Shown here: positions 28,613 through 38,361 of the stretch, one piece after another | Layout: each line of letters begins with the position of its first letter | How positions within the stretch are numbered: the first letter of the stretch is position 1 | Assembly (NCBI RefSeq): GCF_030695525.1 | Contig: NZ_JAUYSS010000032.1 | Coordinates: forward strand, 167,938 to 231,937 | Reading direction: 5' to 3' | DNA from: Daejeonella sp. | GTDB taxonomy: Bacteria; Bacteroidota; Bacteroidia; Sphingobacteriales; Sphingobacteriaceae | Length of the DNA stretch: 64,000 nucleotides | Program-made: the position numbers and the translations under genes | Notes under the pieces: generated by a model | What the model was told of the DNA's origin: nothing | The model's database searches: none | Seen by the model: only the letters and a program-made list of their open reading frames with translations

Positions 28613-29002
28613 TTAATCATCCCCTCCAGAAGTAATCTTCCACTCATAAACCCTTTTAACAGAAGGCATCTTCTTCAATTGCTCCACTCCTGCTCTACTC
28701 AGACCCGTTTCATTAAAATTAACAGCTTCGAGGTGTTTTAAATCAGCAATGAGCGGAATAAGTTTATCAGTAACTGGATTTTTCTCAAGTCGAAGCTTTT
28801 CAAGATTGATTAATAATGGCAAAAAATCAAGATCCTGATCAGTCAGATTATTACCTGATAAATTTAGCCAAATCACATTGTTTGCGATTGATTTAAGTCC
28901 GGGTTTGATTAAAGCAATTTGTTTGCCATTTCCTTCAGGCAAGGTAATGATCCGTCTTACCTTGCTTGAGATATTTGTGGTATCGAATAGGAAAGTAACC
29001 AT
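28613..29002 (-). pseudogene. Duplicated 3' fragment of the DUF2231-cytochrome-LRR gene
   Basis: A 129-residue reading frame whose residues from about 20 onward are nearly identical to the C-terminal leucine-rich repeats of the gene at 29626-30957 (TLPEGNGKQIALIKPG, LRLEKNPVTDKLIPLIADLK). The DNA copy spans about 28638-28946 and aligns to 29651-29959 at a constant offset of 1013 bp with only a few mismatches. The DUF2231 and heme parts are absent and there is no signal peptide. It is therefore a recent partial duplication with an unrelated short N-terminus and is probably non-functional. Confidence 0.8.
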
Positions 29003-29176
29003 ACTTTAAATAGTCTACGCCAGAAAGAGGTGTGTCCCATAGCTATTCATTCCCAAATTTATCTAAGCTGTAAGGTATGCGACTGCAACTTCTTGTATCC
29101 GGTTTGCGACATTGCGTAAGCTGGCAGAATCAGAATTATTAGCAATATTCTTTTCATTAGGACAGTTAAATTATAT

Positions 29177-29566
29177 CTAACCGCCTGTAGGTCGCTTGCC
29201 TTTACTATCTTTAACTAGGGGTATAAACTCAATTTGCAGTTGATTACTAACGATAATCTCCGGCTTGCCGTTATAGTTGATTAGCTTCCCCGTTATGGTA
29301 ATTATGTTTCCATTTACATCGTCGGGCTTGCCGGGAAACAACGCATTTAATTTTGCTGGTATCATAACAACGAGCAAATGATTTGGGAAGTTACCGCCAA
29401 GGTTTAACATTGTCATCCCGTTATCTAATACTTTGACAGAGTAAACCTGATCTTGGATTAGTACTGAATCCCCAATGTGCTTCCAGGCATCTGTTGTTGC
29501 AATTTTTGTTTGGGCGAAGGATGCAATCCCAATGAGAAGTAAGAAGAGAGTTAAGGTTTGTTTCAT
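29177..29566 (-). CDS. Small secreted protein, possibly OB-fold
   Basis: A 129-residue protein with a clear signal peptide (MKQTLTLFLLLIGIASFAQ). The mature part has alternating strands (WKHIGDSVLIQDQVYSVKVLDNG, then NGNIITITGKLINYNGKPEIIVSN). This resembles the OB-fold domain appended to Bacteroidota nucleases and secreted proteins (moderate confidence from pattern only). It lies between the two copies of the 309-bp duplicated LRR segment and may have moved with it. Confidence 0.65.
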   Translation of the reverse strand: MKQTLTLFLLLIGIASFAQTKIATTDAWKHIGDSVLIQDQVYSVKVLDNGMTMLNLGGNFPNHLLVVMIPAKLNALFPGKPDDVNGNIITITGKLINYNGKPEIIVSNQLQIEFIPLVKDSKGKRPTGG

Positions 29567-29625
29567 AATCCAATATACATTTTATTTAATTCTTTGCAAA
29601 TTAGAGCCTCCCATCAGAAAACTAT

Positions 29626-30957
29626 TTATTTATCTCCAACAGTGGCAATTTTCCACTCATAAACCCTTTTAACAGAAGGCATCTTCTTCAATTGCTCCAC
29701 TCCTGCTCTACTCAGACCCGTTTCATTTAAATTAACAGCTTCGAGGTGTTTTAAATCAGCAATGAGCGGAATAAGTTTATCAGTAACTGGATTTTTCTCA
29801 AGTCGAAGCTTTTCAAGATTGATTAATAATGGCAAAAAATCAAGGTCCTGATCAGTCAGATTATTACCTGATAAATTTAGCCAAACCACATTGTTTGCGA
29901 TTGATTTAATTCCGGGTTTGATTAAAGCAATTTGTTTGCCATTCCCTTCAGGCAGGGTAATATCCAGCTTTAGCGGTTTATGCTGCATTACTCTGATATT
30001 CAAACCCTTGTTTCTAAGGCTATCCAGTAATTTCAGGTTAGTAAAAACCGGAATATCCGGATTAGACACAGGGTAATCAGGATCGGCCGATTCATCACTT
30101 ATCCCAGTTTCACCAATTTTTAAATAGCTCGAAATGAAGGGAGTAATTAACTGGGTATTTTCCAATTCAGACATCCTTTTACCAGTAACTGCCTTGCCCT
30201 TTTCAATCCACCATTGAATGATTTCAACTTCTGATTTGGTCAAAGGTGTTTTTCCATCAGTTGGCATATAATCCTCATGTTCAGGATCCAGAGTAATCCG
30301 CTTATACAATTCACTCTCCTTTAATGAACCCGCGACAATTGCCGGACCAGTTTTCCCTCCTTTTTGCAAATCAGCCATAGATTTCATAGAGAGCTCACCT
30401 TTCATTTTACCGGCTCTGTGACATTGGGAACAGCGCTGGATTAAAATCGGATGTACAACATCTTCAAAAATCATCGCCTGTTCAACACTGGCAGGTTTAA
30501 TTCTTTCCTGTTGGGTCAGCACCTCTATTGACAGGTATTCTGCACCATGGGTCAATGTACCTCCCTGATGCCCGGTATAGCTCATCAGGGCCATGGTTAA
30601 AACACATAGAGCGGTAAAGGCAGAGCGTTTAATTGATAGTAATTTTTTGAATGTTCCATCACTTATCAGAAATAATAATCCAGAAATCAATGCCAAAGCA
30701 ATACCTGAAATTTTATGATCATTAAGTGCAGTGCTATCGTAATCGCCACTTAATGATAAGATATAACCAAAAATACAGGCCAATACTGCAGAAATGAAGC
30801 CCAGTAGTAATGTGAATGATACTGAAGCTTTGAGGTGTTCATATTTCTTTGAATAGGAGAACAACTCAAATACTGTAGCCAGTAAAAGGAATCCAATTGG
30901 TAAATGAACGACCAGTGGATGCAGTCTACCCGTAAAAATGGCTATATCTAATAGCAT
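29626..30957 (-). CDS. DUF2231 membrane protein with cytochrome c and leucine-rich repeats
   Basis: A 443-residue fusion. Residues 1-135 form a DUF2231 four-helix membrane domain (GRLHPLVVHLPIGFLLLATVFELFSY). About 165-260 is a planctomycete-type cytochrome domain with a heme motif, CSQCH, and the Met-ligand region EDYMPTDGKTPLTKSE. About 350-440 holds leucine-rich repeats (LNLSGNNLTDQDLDFLPLL). It is last in a minus-strand group with a Tat beta-propeller, a DUF1501 protein and a PSD1 protein, suggesting a respiratory-linked, periplasmic catabolic role (inference). Its 3' end was duplicated to 28638-28946. Confidence 0.85.
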   Translation of the reverse strand: MLLDIAIFTGRLHPLVVHLPIGFLLLATVFELFSYSKKYEHLKASVSFTLLLGFISAVLACIFGYILSLSGDYDSTALNDHKISGIALALISGLLFLISDGTFKKLLSIKRSAFTALCVLTMALMSYTGHQGGTLTHGAEYLSIEVLTQQERIKPASVEQAMIFEDVVHPILIQRCSQCHRAGKMKGELSMKSMADLQKGGKTGPAIVAGSLKESELYKRITLDPEHEDYMPTDGKTPLTKSEVEIIQWWIEKGKAVTGKRMSELENTQLITPFISSYLKIGETGISDESADPDYPVSNPDIPVFTNLKLLDSLRNKGLNIRVMQHKPLKLDITLPEGNGKQIALIKPGIKSIANNVVWLNLSGNNLTDQDLDFLPLLINLEKLRLEKNPVTDKLIPLIADLKHLEAVNLNETGLSRAGVEQLKKMPSVKRVYEWKIATVGDK

Positions 30958-30960
30958 TGC

Positions 30961-32070
30961 TTATACCCGGCTTAATTTAACAGGAGCTGTATTATTTGCA
31001 TTCCACTGGCATACATAAATGTTTTTATCCTCATCGATACAAACATCATGGCAATGCTGAAACATCTGACCAGGTGCTTGCAGCGTAGCTTGCAGAACAT
31101 TGTTTTTGTAAAGGGGCGCATTTCCTCCCGGATTGGAAATAACCTTATTTGAAGCATCTAAAATGGTTACAAAACCACTGTTGCCTCCAATCATTTTACC
31201 GGCCTCATCATTCGACCAGCATACTCCGGCATACAAATTTTCTCCATCCAGTACCGGCCGGCAAACATGCATCCCCGGCATATCAATGCGATGCAGAAAT
31301 TTGCCATCCAGTGTAAATACTTTAAAGCAATTTTCCTCTCTGGAAGTACAAATCAAGGTCGGATTATTTTTGTTTCTGTAATCTATAGCCACACCATGAG
31401 CGCAACGCAGATTCCAATCAGGATTTGCATTTTTTCTACCGGCAAAATGCCTGATATATTGACCTTTACTGTTGTATTGGATAATATAGTCAGAACCATA
31501 ACCGTCAGCAAGATAAATATCACCATTGGGTCCGATGGCTGTTTCAGTAGGCATAAACTTTTCATCGTCTTTGTAAACACCAATTGTTTTCGGGTGCCCA
31601 ATAGAAAAAATTATCCTTCCATTTAAATCAGTTTTTATAACCTGTCCGGCCTGAGCGTTCCATGCGCCTGATTTATTTTGATACCATCCGCAATCCACAA
31701 TCATTAGAAAATCCTCCCCACCTTCCTTGCTGATCGATAAACCATGCCCTCCTGGCCAGGCTGTTCCCCAACTATCCAGCAGTTTCCCTGATTTGTCAAA
31801 TATTAAAATATTGTTTTGGGTATGATCTCCAAGCATGATGAGCCTTCCTTTGCTATCCTGAACCATTTCATGGCAATTAAAGAGCGGATTGCTGTTTACA
31901 CTTATCTTTGCCCAGGCTTTATCCACTTTATATTTAAAATCGCCATGACCTATTGTATCTTCTTCGAAAAGATTATTTGCAATTGGGTGTGATAAAGCTG
32001 CTCCAGTACCGGCCAAACTCAGTGCAGTTGCCATTCCTGTATTCTTAAGAAAATTTCTTCTGGAAATCAT
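30961..32070 (-). CDS. Tat-exported NHL/6-bladed beta-propeller protein
   Basis: A 369-residue protein starting with a twin-arginine signal (MISRRNFLKNTGMATALSLA). A beta-propeller of NHL-like repeats follows (GPNGDIYLADGYGSDYIIQYNSKGQYIRHF; LDGKFLHRIDMPGMHVCRPV; DVCIDEDKNIYVCQW). The His-rich loops (GGHGLSI, AHGVAID, QHCHDVCID) suggest a metal or active site like the peptidyl-alpha-hydroxyglycine lyase fold (inference). It is 3 bp upstream of the DUF2231-cytochrome gene and so likely cotranscribed with it. Confidence 0.82.
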   Translation of the reverse strand: MISRRNFLKNTGMATALSLAGTGAALSHPIANNLFEEDTIGHGDFKYKVDKAWAKISVNSNPLFNCHEMVQDSKGRLIMLGDHTQNNILIFDKSGKLLDSWGTAWPGGHGLSISKEGGEDFLMIVDCGWYQNKSGAWNAQAGQVIKTDLNGRIIFSIGHPKTIGVYKDDEKFMPTETAIGPNGDIYLADGYGSDYIIQYNSKGQYIRHFAGRKNANPDWNLRCAHGVAIDYRNKNNPTLICTSREENCFKVFTLDGKFLHRIDMPGMHVCRPVLDGENLYAGVCWSNDEAGKMIGGNSGFVTILDASNKVISNPGGNAPLYKNNVLQATLQAPGQMFQHCHDVCIDEDKNIYVCQWNANNTAPVKLSRV

Positions 32071-32135
32071 ATGTTATATTTTAGTTTTAGCTTATAATAG
32101 TAACGTGAACCCGACATAATATTTAAAACCACATA

Positions 32136-32155
32136 CCTGCCTGCTGGCAGGCAGG
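32136..32155. repeat. Short perfect palindrome
   Basis: CCTGCCTGC-TG-GCAGGCAGG forms a 9-bp hairpin and is followed by GGAAACATAGCTA. A related tail, GGGAACTTAGCTA, follows a similar palindrome at 38420-38460. It lies in the 219-bp gap between the DUF1501 and beta-propeller genes and is probably a member of an interspersed palindrome family. Confidence 0.5.
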
Positions 32156-32289
32156 GAAACATAGCTATTTAATAGACACAGATAGCCTTGAAGTTTAGCT
32201 AAATGCGATGTAAAGTTTCAAACTATGTTTCCTTTAAAGCATAAAATAATTCAAATTATGTGGTTAGATATTTATATTTCAAAATCACC

Positions 32290-33810
32290 TTAACTTAAAA
32301 TATCTTTAACCACTTTTCCTTCCACATCCGTTAAACGGAAACGTCTGCCCTGGAATTTATAAGTGAGTCTTTCATGATCTATTCCCATAATATGCATCAG
32401 TGTAGCATGAAAATCATGTACATGGACCGGATCTTTTACGATATTATAACTAAAATCATCGGTCTCACCATAACTGATCCCAGCTTTAACACCTGCACCT
32501 GCCATCCACATCGTAAAGCAGCGCGGATGATGATCCCGGCCATAATTTGTTGGCAATAGCTTTCCCTGAGAGTAAACTGTACGTCCAAACTCCCCACCCC
32601 ATATTACAAGGGTATCCTCCAGTAATCCTCTCCTTTTCAGATCTTTTATAAAAGCAGCCGTCGCCTGGTCGGTATCCTTACATTGTTTCACCATATTTTC
32701 AGGTAGATTACCATGATGATCCCATCCCTGATGATAGAGCTGAACAAATTTTACATCCTTTTCCAATAATTTTCTCGCCAGAATACAGTTTGCTGCATAA
32801 GTCCCGGGATCACGGCTATCAGGGCCATAAAGGTCAAAAACCTCATCTGTTTCATCTGCGGTAGACATCACTTCAGGTATGGATGTCTGCATCCGATAAG
32901 CCATTTCATACTGTGCAATTCGGGCATCAACTTCAGGATCGCCATATGCATCATTTTGAAGCTTATTTAATTTATTAAGATATTCAAGCATATCCTTCCG
33001 GTCTTTTCCCTCATATCCTTCAGGATTATCCAGAAACAGAACCGGATCTTTACCAGCCCTGAACTGCACTCCCTGATGTTCAGAAGGCAGAAAACCATTT
33101 CCCCATAAACGAGCATACAGTGGCTGATCTTTAGCTGCATTTTTTGAAACCAATACAATAAATGTCGGCAGATTGCTATTATCCGATCCCAACCCATAGC
33201 TAAGCCAGGAACCAATTGATGCCCTTCCGGGCAATTGATTCCCGGTTTGAAAAAACGTTAATGCCGGATCGTGGTTTATTGCTTCCGAATGAATTGATTT
33301 TATTATGCATAAATCATCCACAACCTGGGCGGTATGGGGTAAGAGTTCGCTTACCCAGGTTCTGGAATTGCCGTGCTGATTAAATTTAAATATGGAAGGA
33401 ACGACTGGCAATGTGCTTTGACTGCCACTCATACCAGTTAATCGCTGTCCCTGACGTATTGAATCAGGGAGTTCCTGCCCGAATAAATCGACAAGCTTAG
33501 GCTTGTAATCAAAAGTTTCAAACTGAGATGGTCCACCGCTCATAAATAAATAGACAACTCTTTTTGCCTTGGGAGCGAAATGTGGTAAAGCCTTTAGAAT
33601 TTCCTGTTCCAGGCTTGCGGATGAACTTTCATTTGCAAGGGTACCAGCCAATTCACCCAATACAGATTTCCCAATTAATGAGCTCAGTGCCAATGTACCA
33701 ATTCCCAGGGATGTTTTGGTCAGGAAATTACGCCTGTCCCAACCTTTATTTAAACGATCAAATTCAGGTGTATTTAATTTGAAAGGTTCTTTATGATCAT
33801 GATCGCTCAT
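32290..33810 (-). CDS. DUF1501 protein (Tat-exported, sulfatase-like fold)
   Basis: A 506-residue protein with a twin-arginine signal in its N-terminus (WDRRNFLTKTSLGIGTLALSSL), after a 25-residue leader. AKRVVYLFMSGGPSQFETFDYKPKL is the DUF1501 hallmark, and EAINHDPALTFFQTGNQLPGRASIGSWLSYGLG, LYHQGWDHHGNLPENM and VIWGGEFGRT are also characteristic. DUF1501 is almost always encoded next to a PSD1/DUF1553 protein, as here (2 bp downstream of it). The pair is common in Planctomycetota and Bacteroidota, with unproven biochemical function. Confidence 0.9.
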   Translation of the reverse strand: MSDHDHKEPFKLNTPEFDRLNKGWDRRNFLTKTSLGIGTLALSSLIGKSVLGELAGTLANESSSASLEQEILKALPHFAPKAKRVVYLFMSGGPSQFETFDYKPKLVDLFGQELPDSIRQGQRLTGMSGSQSTLPVVPSIFKFNQHGNSRTWVSELLPHTAQVVDDLCIIKSIHSEAINHDPALTFFQTGNQLPGRASIGSWLSYGLGSDNSNLPTFIVLVSKNAAKDQPLYARLWGNGFLPSEHQGVQFRAGKDPVLFLDNPEGYEGKDRKDMLEYLNKLNKLQNDAYGDPEVDARIAQYEMAYRMQTSIPEVMSTADETDEVFDLYGPDSRDPGTYAANCILARKLLEKDVKFVQLYHQGWDHHGNLPENMVKQCKDTDQATAAFIKDLKRRGLLEDTLVIWGGEFGRTVYSQGKLLPTNYGRDHHPRCFTMWMAGAGVKAGISYGETDDFSYNIVKDPVHVHDFHATLMHIMGIDHERLTYKFQGRRFRLTDVEGKVVKDILS

Positions 33811-33812
33811 AC

Positions 33813-36800
33813 TTATCGCTTAGTTAAAGTTGCATCTGAATTTAAAATTACACTTGCCAAAACTGCATTTGCAGCTACCATTGCAGGCTCCAGATCTTTA
33901 TTTACTTTAAATTGTCCTGCTGCAAGCCAGCCCTTAGTTCTATTTACATCTGCTCTGAATTTTTTAAGTTCTTCATTTTGAAGGGATTGTAATAATTTCA
34001 GTTCTGCTTTCGCCGGACTAATACCGGTTAGTTTTCTGTAAACATCGATAATGGCAGTTGACTGGTTATTTGAGGAGGTTATTTGCTGACCAAAAACTTT
34101 TGATGCTTCAACAAATGTGGGATCATTCAACAAAACAAGTGCCTGTAAAGGGGTATTAGTGCTTTGTCGGCGTACTACACAATAGCTTCTTTCTGTCGCA
34201 TCGAAGGTATTTAATGTGGGATTGGGTACAGAACGTTTAACCAGAACATACAAACTGCGTCTGTAAACTGCAGCACCGGTATCGGCCGTATAACTTGTAT
34301 TATTAATTTCCCATAAACCCTGGGGCTGATAAGGCTTAACACTCTTGCCTCCAATTCTATTATTGAGTAGGCCACTGGCCATTAAGGCATTATCCCGTAT
34401 CATTTCGGCCTCCATTCGACGTGATGGTCCATGAGAAAGAAATCTGTTTTCAGGATCTTTTAATTTCACATCTGAACTGGCTTTGGAATCCTGCCTGTAA
34501 GTAGCAGACATAACAATCAGTTTGCATAATTTCTTTGTATCCCACCCACTTTTTTTAAAGCTAATTGCTAACCAATCCAATAATTCAGGATGACTTGGTA
34601 GTTCACCCTGATTCCCAAAATCTTCTGATGTTTTAACGAGGCCGGTTCCAAAGAAGTTTTGCCAGTATCTGTTTACTGCAACTCTTGCCGTAAGCGGATG
34701 CTTGTCATCTGTTAACCATAGAGCCAAACCATATCTGTTTTTTGGGAGATTATCAGGGAAAGGAAGAATAGAAGACGGTGTATTGGGAAATACCTCTTCC
34801 CCCGGACTATCATAATTGCCCCTGTTTAAAATGAAGGTCTTTTTGGGCTGAGGCGAATCCTGCATAACCATTAATTCCCTGATTTTATTCACAGAATCCG
34901 CCAGCTCAGTTCGTATAGCTTGTAATTTCCTTGCTTCTGATTTCACTTCCGGATCAAGAACAGAAGTATAGTATTTGTTGAGCAGATCTAATTCAACTTG
35001 TGTTAATTGACCAGGTTCTTTATTAACGACTGATGACCAGGAAGCTTTTTTACCAATAATCTTAACTTCATAATCAGTTAATTCACGGTTATAAACCATG
35101 ATATCATCCACCTGCCCTCCTTTAAATCCGAGTCCGCGATCCCAGGCTCCAATCTGCAATCCGGGCTGTTCCTTAGAATACATCAGTATGTCTTTACTAA
35201 GCTGACACATCGTTGTAACAAGCTTCTGTTCTGCACCATTTTCATACAATTTCAGTCCTCCGGCTTTCGCAGATCCATCATAAGTCATGGTAAGCTGTAC
35301 CCATTGATTTCGTATGACAGGTTTCTGAGTTATTCTTGAAATAGCGTTTGAAGGTGCTGCATGCGACATATTTACTGTCAGACGGTTATCCTTAAGATAC
35401 AAATGATAACCCCTGAAATTATACAAACGTTCTGAAACACATTTGTGAAACAAGACCCCTTCTTTGAAATCTTTGGGAATAAATACGCTAATATTTATGC
35501 TAAAGGGATCTGATTTTCTGAACACGCCAACGTTCTTCAACTCAAACCACTGATCTCCGTTTAAAACTAATGCTTTACCATTATTTCTGTCTGCGAAGAC
35601 GGGTTTATCAATTGATGAGCTAATTAGGGTATTACCTGAAGGCCCAGGATAGGCAGCCTTTAGGGAGGCAACAGGAAAATTGTAATGTGCCTGCAATCCT
35701 TCTTTTGGAATTGGTTCTGTTGATAAGACTTTATACCTTTTTTCCTTAATCCATTTTTGAAATGCAATTCGCGAATCGCTTTTCGTCTTTATTAAGATAT
35801 TCTCCTGATTAGAAATTTTGCTTTTTATATAATTCAGGATCTTATCCTGCTGTGCTGTTGGCAGCAACATGGTTGGAGAAGGCATGGCATCATCCCATGA
35901 AATTTGTCCGGCCTCTTTTACTCTGTTAAAGAAACCATATAGTTCATAATAGTTCTTTTGTGAAATGGGATCATATTTATGATCATGACATCTTGCACAA
36001 CCCAATGGAATACCCATTACCGCCACTCCTGTGGTATTCACACGGTCAATAACATACTCAGTCTGGAATTCTTCCTCAATAATTCCCCCCTCCATATTTT
36101 GCTGATGTATTCTGTTAAATGCTGTAGCGATCCGCATTTCCTTGCTGACATTAGGCATCAGATCACCTGCCAATTGCCATTGTATAAATTTATCATAGGG
36201 TAAGTTCTGATTATAGGCCTTGATAACCCAATCACGATAGGGAGACATGTCGATGAGTCTGTCGACTGTATAGCCATGCGAATCTGAGAATCGTGCCAGA
36301 TCAAGCCAGTTCAAGGCCATCTTTTCACCATAATGAGGTGATTTCAATAGTCGATCCACCTGCTTTTCATAAGCATTTGGAGAGTTATCCTTTAAAAAGG
36401 TATTTATTTCAGCAAGTGTTGGCGGAAGTCCGGTTAAGTCAAGGGAAAGCCTTCTTAGCAAGATTTCCTTTTTTGCCTGCATGGAAGGCTTTAATTTTTC
36501 AAGTTCAAGCCTTCTGCCAATGAAATTATCAATGGGATTAATTATCCATTTATCATCCTTATTATCCGGAATATCAGGTTTTTCAGGATTTACAAAAGCC
36601 CAGTGAGGTTTATACTCTGCTCCTTCCTTTATCCATTTTATAAGAATTGCTTTTTCTTTTGGAGAAAGGCTAAGATTTGACTTTTTATTAGGCATTTTGT
36701 ATTCAGGATCATCAGATAAGATTCTGTGAAATAGTTCACTCCCATTCAGGTCTCCGGGATCAATCGCAACTTTTCCGGGACTTTCAGGAAGATCATCAAA

Positions 36801-37037
36801 TGCGAAAGATGCGATATCCAATCTCAGTCCCGCCTCTTGCTTAGCCTTATCAGGACCATGGCAGGAGAAACATTTATCAGAAAGAATTGGCTTTACATGG
36901 ATATTATAATCTACTTCCTCCGGGAGGTTTGTATATGCCAATTCAACATCCTCTGGCAAGTCGGGAGAGCAAGATACCATGAAGAAAATGGTAAGCTTTA
37001 TGGCTATAAAAATGGATAATCTATTCAAATTACTCAT
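33813..37037 (-). CDS. PSD1/DUF1549/DUF1553 cytochrome lipoprotein with LamG-like domain
   Basis: A 1074-residue periplasmic protein anchored as a lipoprotein (lipobox FMVSC near residue 23). Domains in order: a planctomycete cytochrome domain with CFSCH (about residue 56) and Met ligand in EYKMPNKKSNLS; DUF1549 (about 150-360; YGEKMALNWLDLARFSDSHGYTVD) with a second CARCH motif; a LamG/concanavalin-like domain (about 475-665; LFHKCVSERLYNFRGYHLYL); a coiled-coil link; and DUF1553 (about 790-1045; ARVAVNRYWQNFFGTGLVKTSEDFGNQGELPSHPELLDWL). It is the first gene of the minus-strand cluster. The role is probably oxidative breakdown of a substrate coupled to electron transfer (inference). Confidence 0.9.
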   Translation of the reverse strand: MSNLNRLSIFIAIKLTIFFMVSCSPDLPEDVELAYTNLPEEVDYNIHVKPILSDKCFSCHGPDKAKQEAGLRLDIASFAFDDLPESPGKVAIDPGDLNGSELFHRILSDDPEYKMPNKKSNLSLSPKEKAILIKWIKEGAEYKPHWAFVNPEKPDIPDNKDDKWIINPIDNFIGRRLELEKLKPSMQAKKEILLRRLSLDLTGLPPTLAEINTFLKDNSPNAYEKQVDRLLKSPHYGEKMALNWLDLARFSDSHGYTVDRLIDMSPYRDWVIKAYNQNLPYDKFIQWQLAGDLMPNVSKEMRIATAFNRIHQQNMEGGIIEEEFQTEYVIDRVNTTGVAVMGIPLGCARCHDHKYDPISQKNYYELYGFFNRVKEAGQISWDDAMPSPTMLLPTAQQDKILNYIKSKISNQENILIKTKSDSRIAFQKWIKEKRYKVLSTEPIPKEGLQAHYNFPVASLKAAYPGPSGNTLISSSIDKPVFADRNNGKALVLNGDQWFELKNVGVFRKSDPFSINISVFIPKDFKEGVLFHKCVSERLYNFRGYHLYLKDNRLTVNMSHAAPSNAISRITQKPVIRNQWVQLTMTYDGSAKAGGLKLYENGAEQKLVTTMCQLSKDILMYSKEQPGLQIGAWDRGLGFKGGQVDDIMVYNRELTDYEVKIIGKKASWSSVVNKEPGQLTQVELDLLNKYYTSVLDPEVKSEARKLQAIRTELADSVNKIRELMVMQDSPQPKKTFILNRGNYDSPGEEVFPNTPSSILPFPDNLPKNRYGLALWLTDDKHPLTARVAVNRYWQNFFGTGLVKTSEDFGNQGELPSHPELLDWLAISFKKSGWDTKKLCKLIVMSATYRQDSKASSDVKLKDPENRFLSHGPSRRMEAEMIRDNALMASGLLNNRIGGKSVKPYQPQGLWEINNTSYTADTGAAVYRRSLYVLVKRSVPNPTLNTFDATERSYCVVRRQSTNTPLQALVLLNDPTFVEASKVFGQQITSSNNQSTAIIDVYRKLTGISPAKAELKLLQSLQNEELKKFRADVNRTKGWLAAGQFKVNKDLEPAMVAANAVLASVILNSDATLTKR

Positions 37038-37260
37038 TACAGGATCTGATTAACAAGGTATTAAAACCATCTTGCCTTTCAAAGACAAAAATCATTTCAG
37101 GACTCTGACTAATAAATTTAAATCAAAATATTCTTTTCCTGCTATCTCAATTTCATTCATTTTAAAAACAAGCCAAACAATCAAAATTTTTATATTTTTA
37201 GTTTTCCGAATTTTATGGTCTTGAAAAATAATTTTTACAAACAATCAAAAAAATAAATAC

Positions 37261-38361
37261 ATGAATGTGCAAAAGATATTACAGTCTTTACTTTGGCTTT
37301 CCTTATTAACCTTTTTAGTAATTATAACCCTTTACCAGTTTAACTTTGAAACAGAAGCCAAAGTATTGACCTGCATTTTCTTTGTTTTTCTTCTGGCAGG
37401 TATAAATGCTTCAGACTTTATGAAGGGATTTTCCTTTACAATTTGGGTGATTGCAGCCGCAACTTTAAGCATGATATTTCCATCCTACGTTACTGATGTT
37501 GGTGGATTCAAAACAGAAGTCCTGATTGTTCCTCTGATACAACTCATTATGTTTGGAATGGGTACTACAATGGGGATAAAAGACTTTGTTGGTGTTCTAA
37601 AAATGCCTAAAGGTGTAATTATCGGTCTGGTACTACAGTTCACAATAATGCCTTTAATTGCCTATAATTTAACGGTTTTATTTAGCTTTCCACCTGAAAT
37701 TGCCGCAGGAGTAATTTTAATTGGTTGTGTACCCTGTGGAGTATCATCGAATATTTTAAATTTTCTCTCCAAAGGTAATCTCGCTTTATCAATCACATTG
37801 ACCTCTATTGCAACCTTAATGGCTCCTTTTGTTACACCAATATTAATGGAGAAATTAGCAGGTCAGTTGATTCCAATTGATGTTTTTGCAATGATTATCA
37901 GCATTAGCAAAATGATCTTCGCGCCATTGATTGCAGGAATAATTTTTAACAGAATATTCGGAAATAGGGTTGCATGGCTGAATGCTGCAATGCCTTTGGT
38001 TGCTATGGCAGCGAATGTGTTTATCATTGCGGTTATTGTAGCAGCTGGAAGAGACAGTTTGTTAACCATTGGTTTTTTATTGTTTCTAGCTGCAGTAATT
38101 CACAATGCGATGGGATTCCTCTTAGGTTATTGGGGTAGCAGACTGTTTAAAATGAATAAACGTGACAGCCGAACGGTCGCGATTGAGGTGGGACTTCAAA
38201 ATGGTGGAATGGCTGCAGGTATTGCCTATGAATTAGGAAGAGCTGCTACAATGGGTCTTTACCCGGCCATATTCGGAACATGGATGGATATATCAGGGAG
38301 TTTTCTTGCCAACTGGTGGAGGAAAAACCCGGTGGATGACGAAAAATTAGTTGACAATTGA
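37261..38361 (+). CDS. Bile acid:sodium symporter-family transporter
   Basis: A 366-residue membrane protein with about ten helices. MFGMGTTMGIKDFVGVLKMPKGVIIGLVLQFTIMPLIAYNL and GVILIGCVPCGVSSNILNFLSKGNLALSITLTSIATL are the BASS-family signature, including the crossover helices. EVGLQNGGMAAGIAYELG is the second half of the inverted repeat. Substrates in bacteria include pantoate, keto acids and bile acids; none can be assigned. It is divergent from the PSD1 cluster over 223 bp and may share its regulation. Confidence 0.87.
   Translation: MNVQKILQSLLWLSLLTFLVIITLYQFNFETEAKVLTCIFFVFLLAGINASDFMKGFSFTIWVIAAATLSMIFPSYVTDVGGFKTEVLIVPLIQLIMFGMGTTMGIKDFVGVLKMPKGVIIGLVLQFTIMPLIAYNLTVLFSFPPEIAAGVILIGCVPCGVSSNILNFLSKGNLALSITLTSIATLMAPFVTPILMEKLAGQLIPIDVFAMIISISKMIFAPLIAGIIFNRIFGNRVAWLNAAMPLVAMAANVFIIAVIVAAGRDSLLTIGFLLFLAAVIHNAMGFLLGYWGSRLFKMNKRDSRTVAIEVGLQNGGMAAGIAYELGRAATMGLYPAIFGTWMDISGSFLANWWRKNPVDDEKLVDN

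Noticed and set aside
28273..28647. 124-residue minus-strand reading frame over tRNA-Ser(UGA)
   Set aside because: It is the antisense of the tRNA and its repeat (GIRTPGTCNSSTVFKTAAI is a familiar spurious translation of tRNA-Ser), with no independent support.
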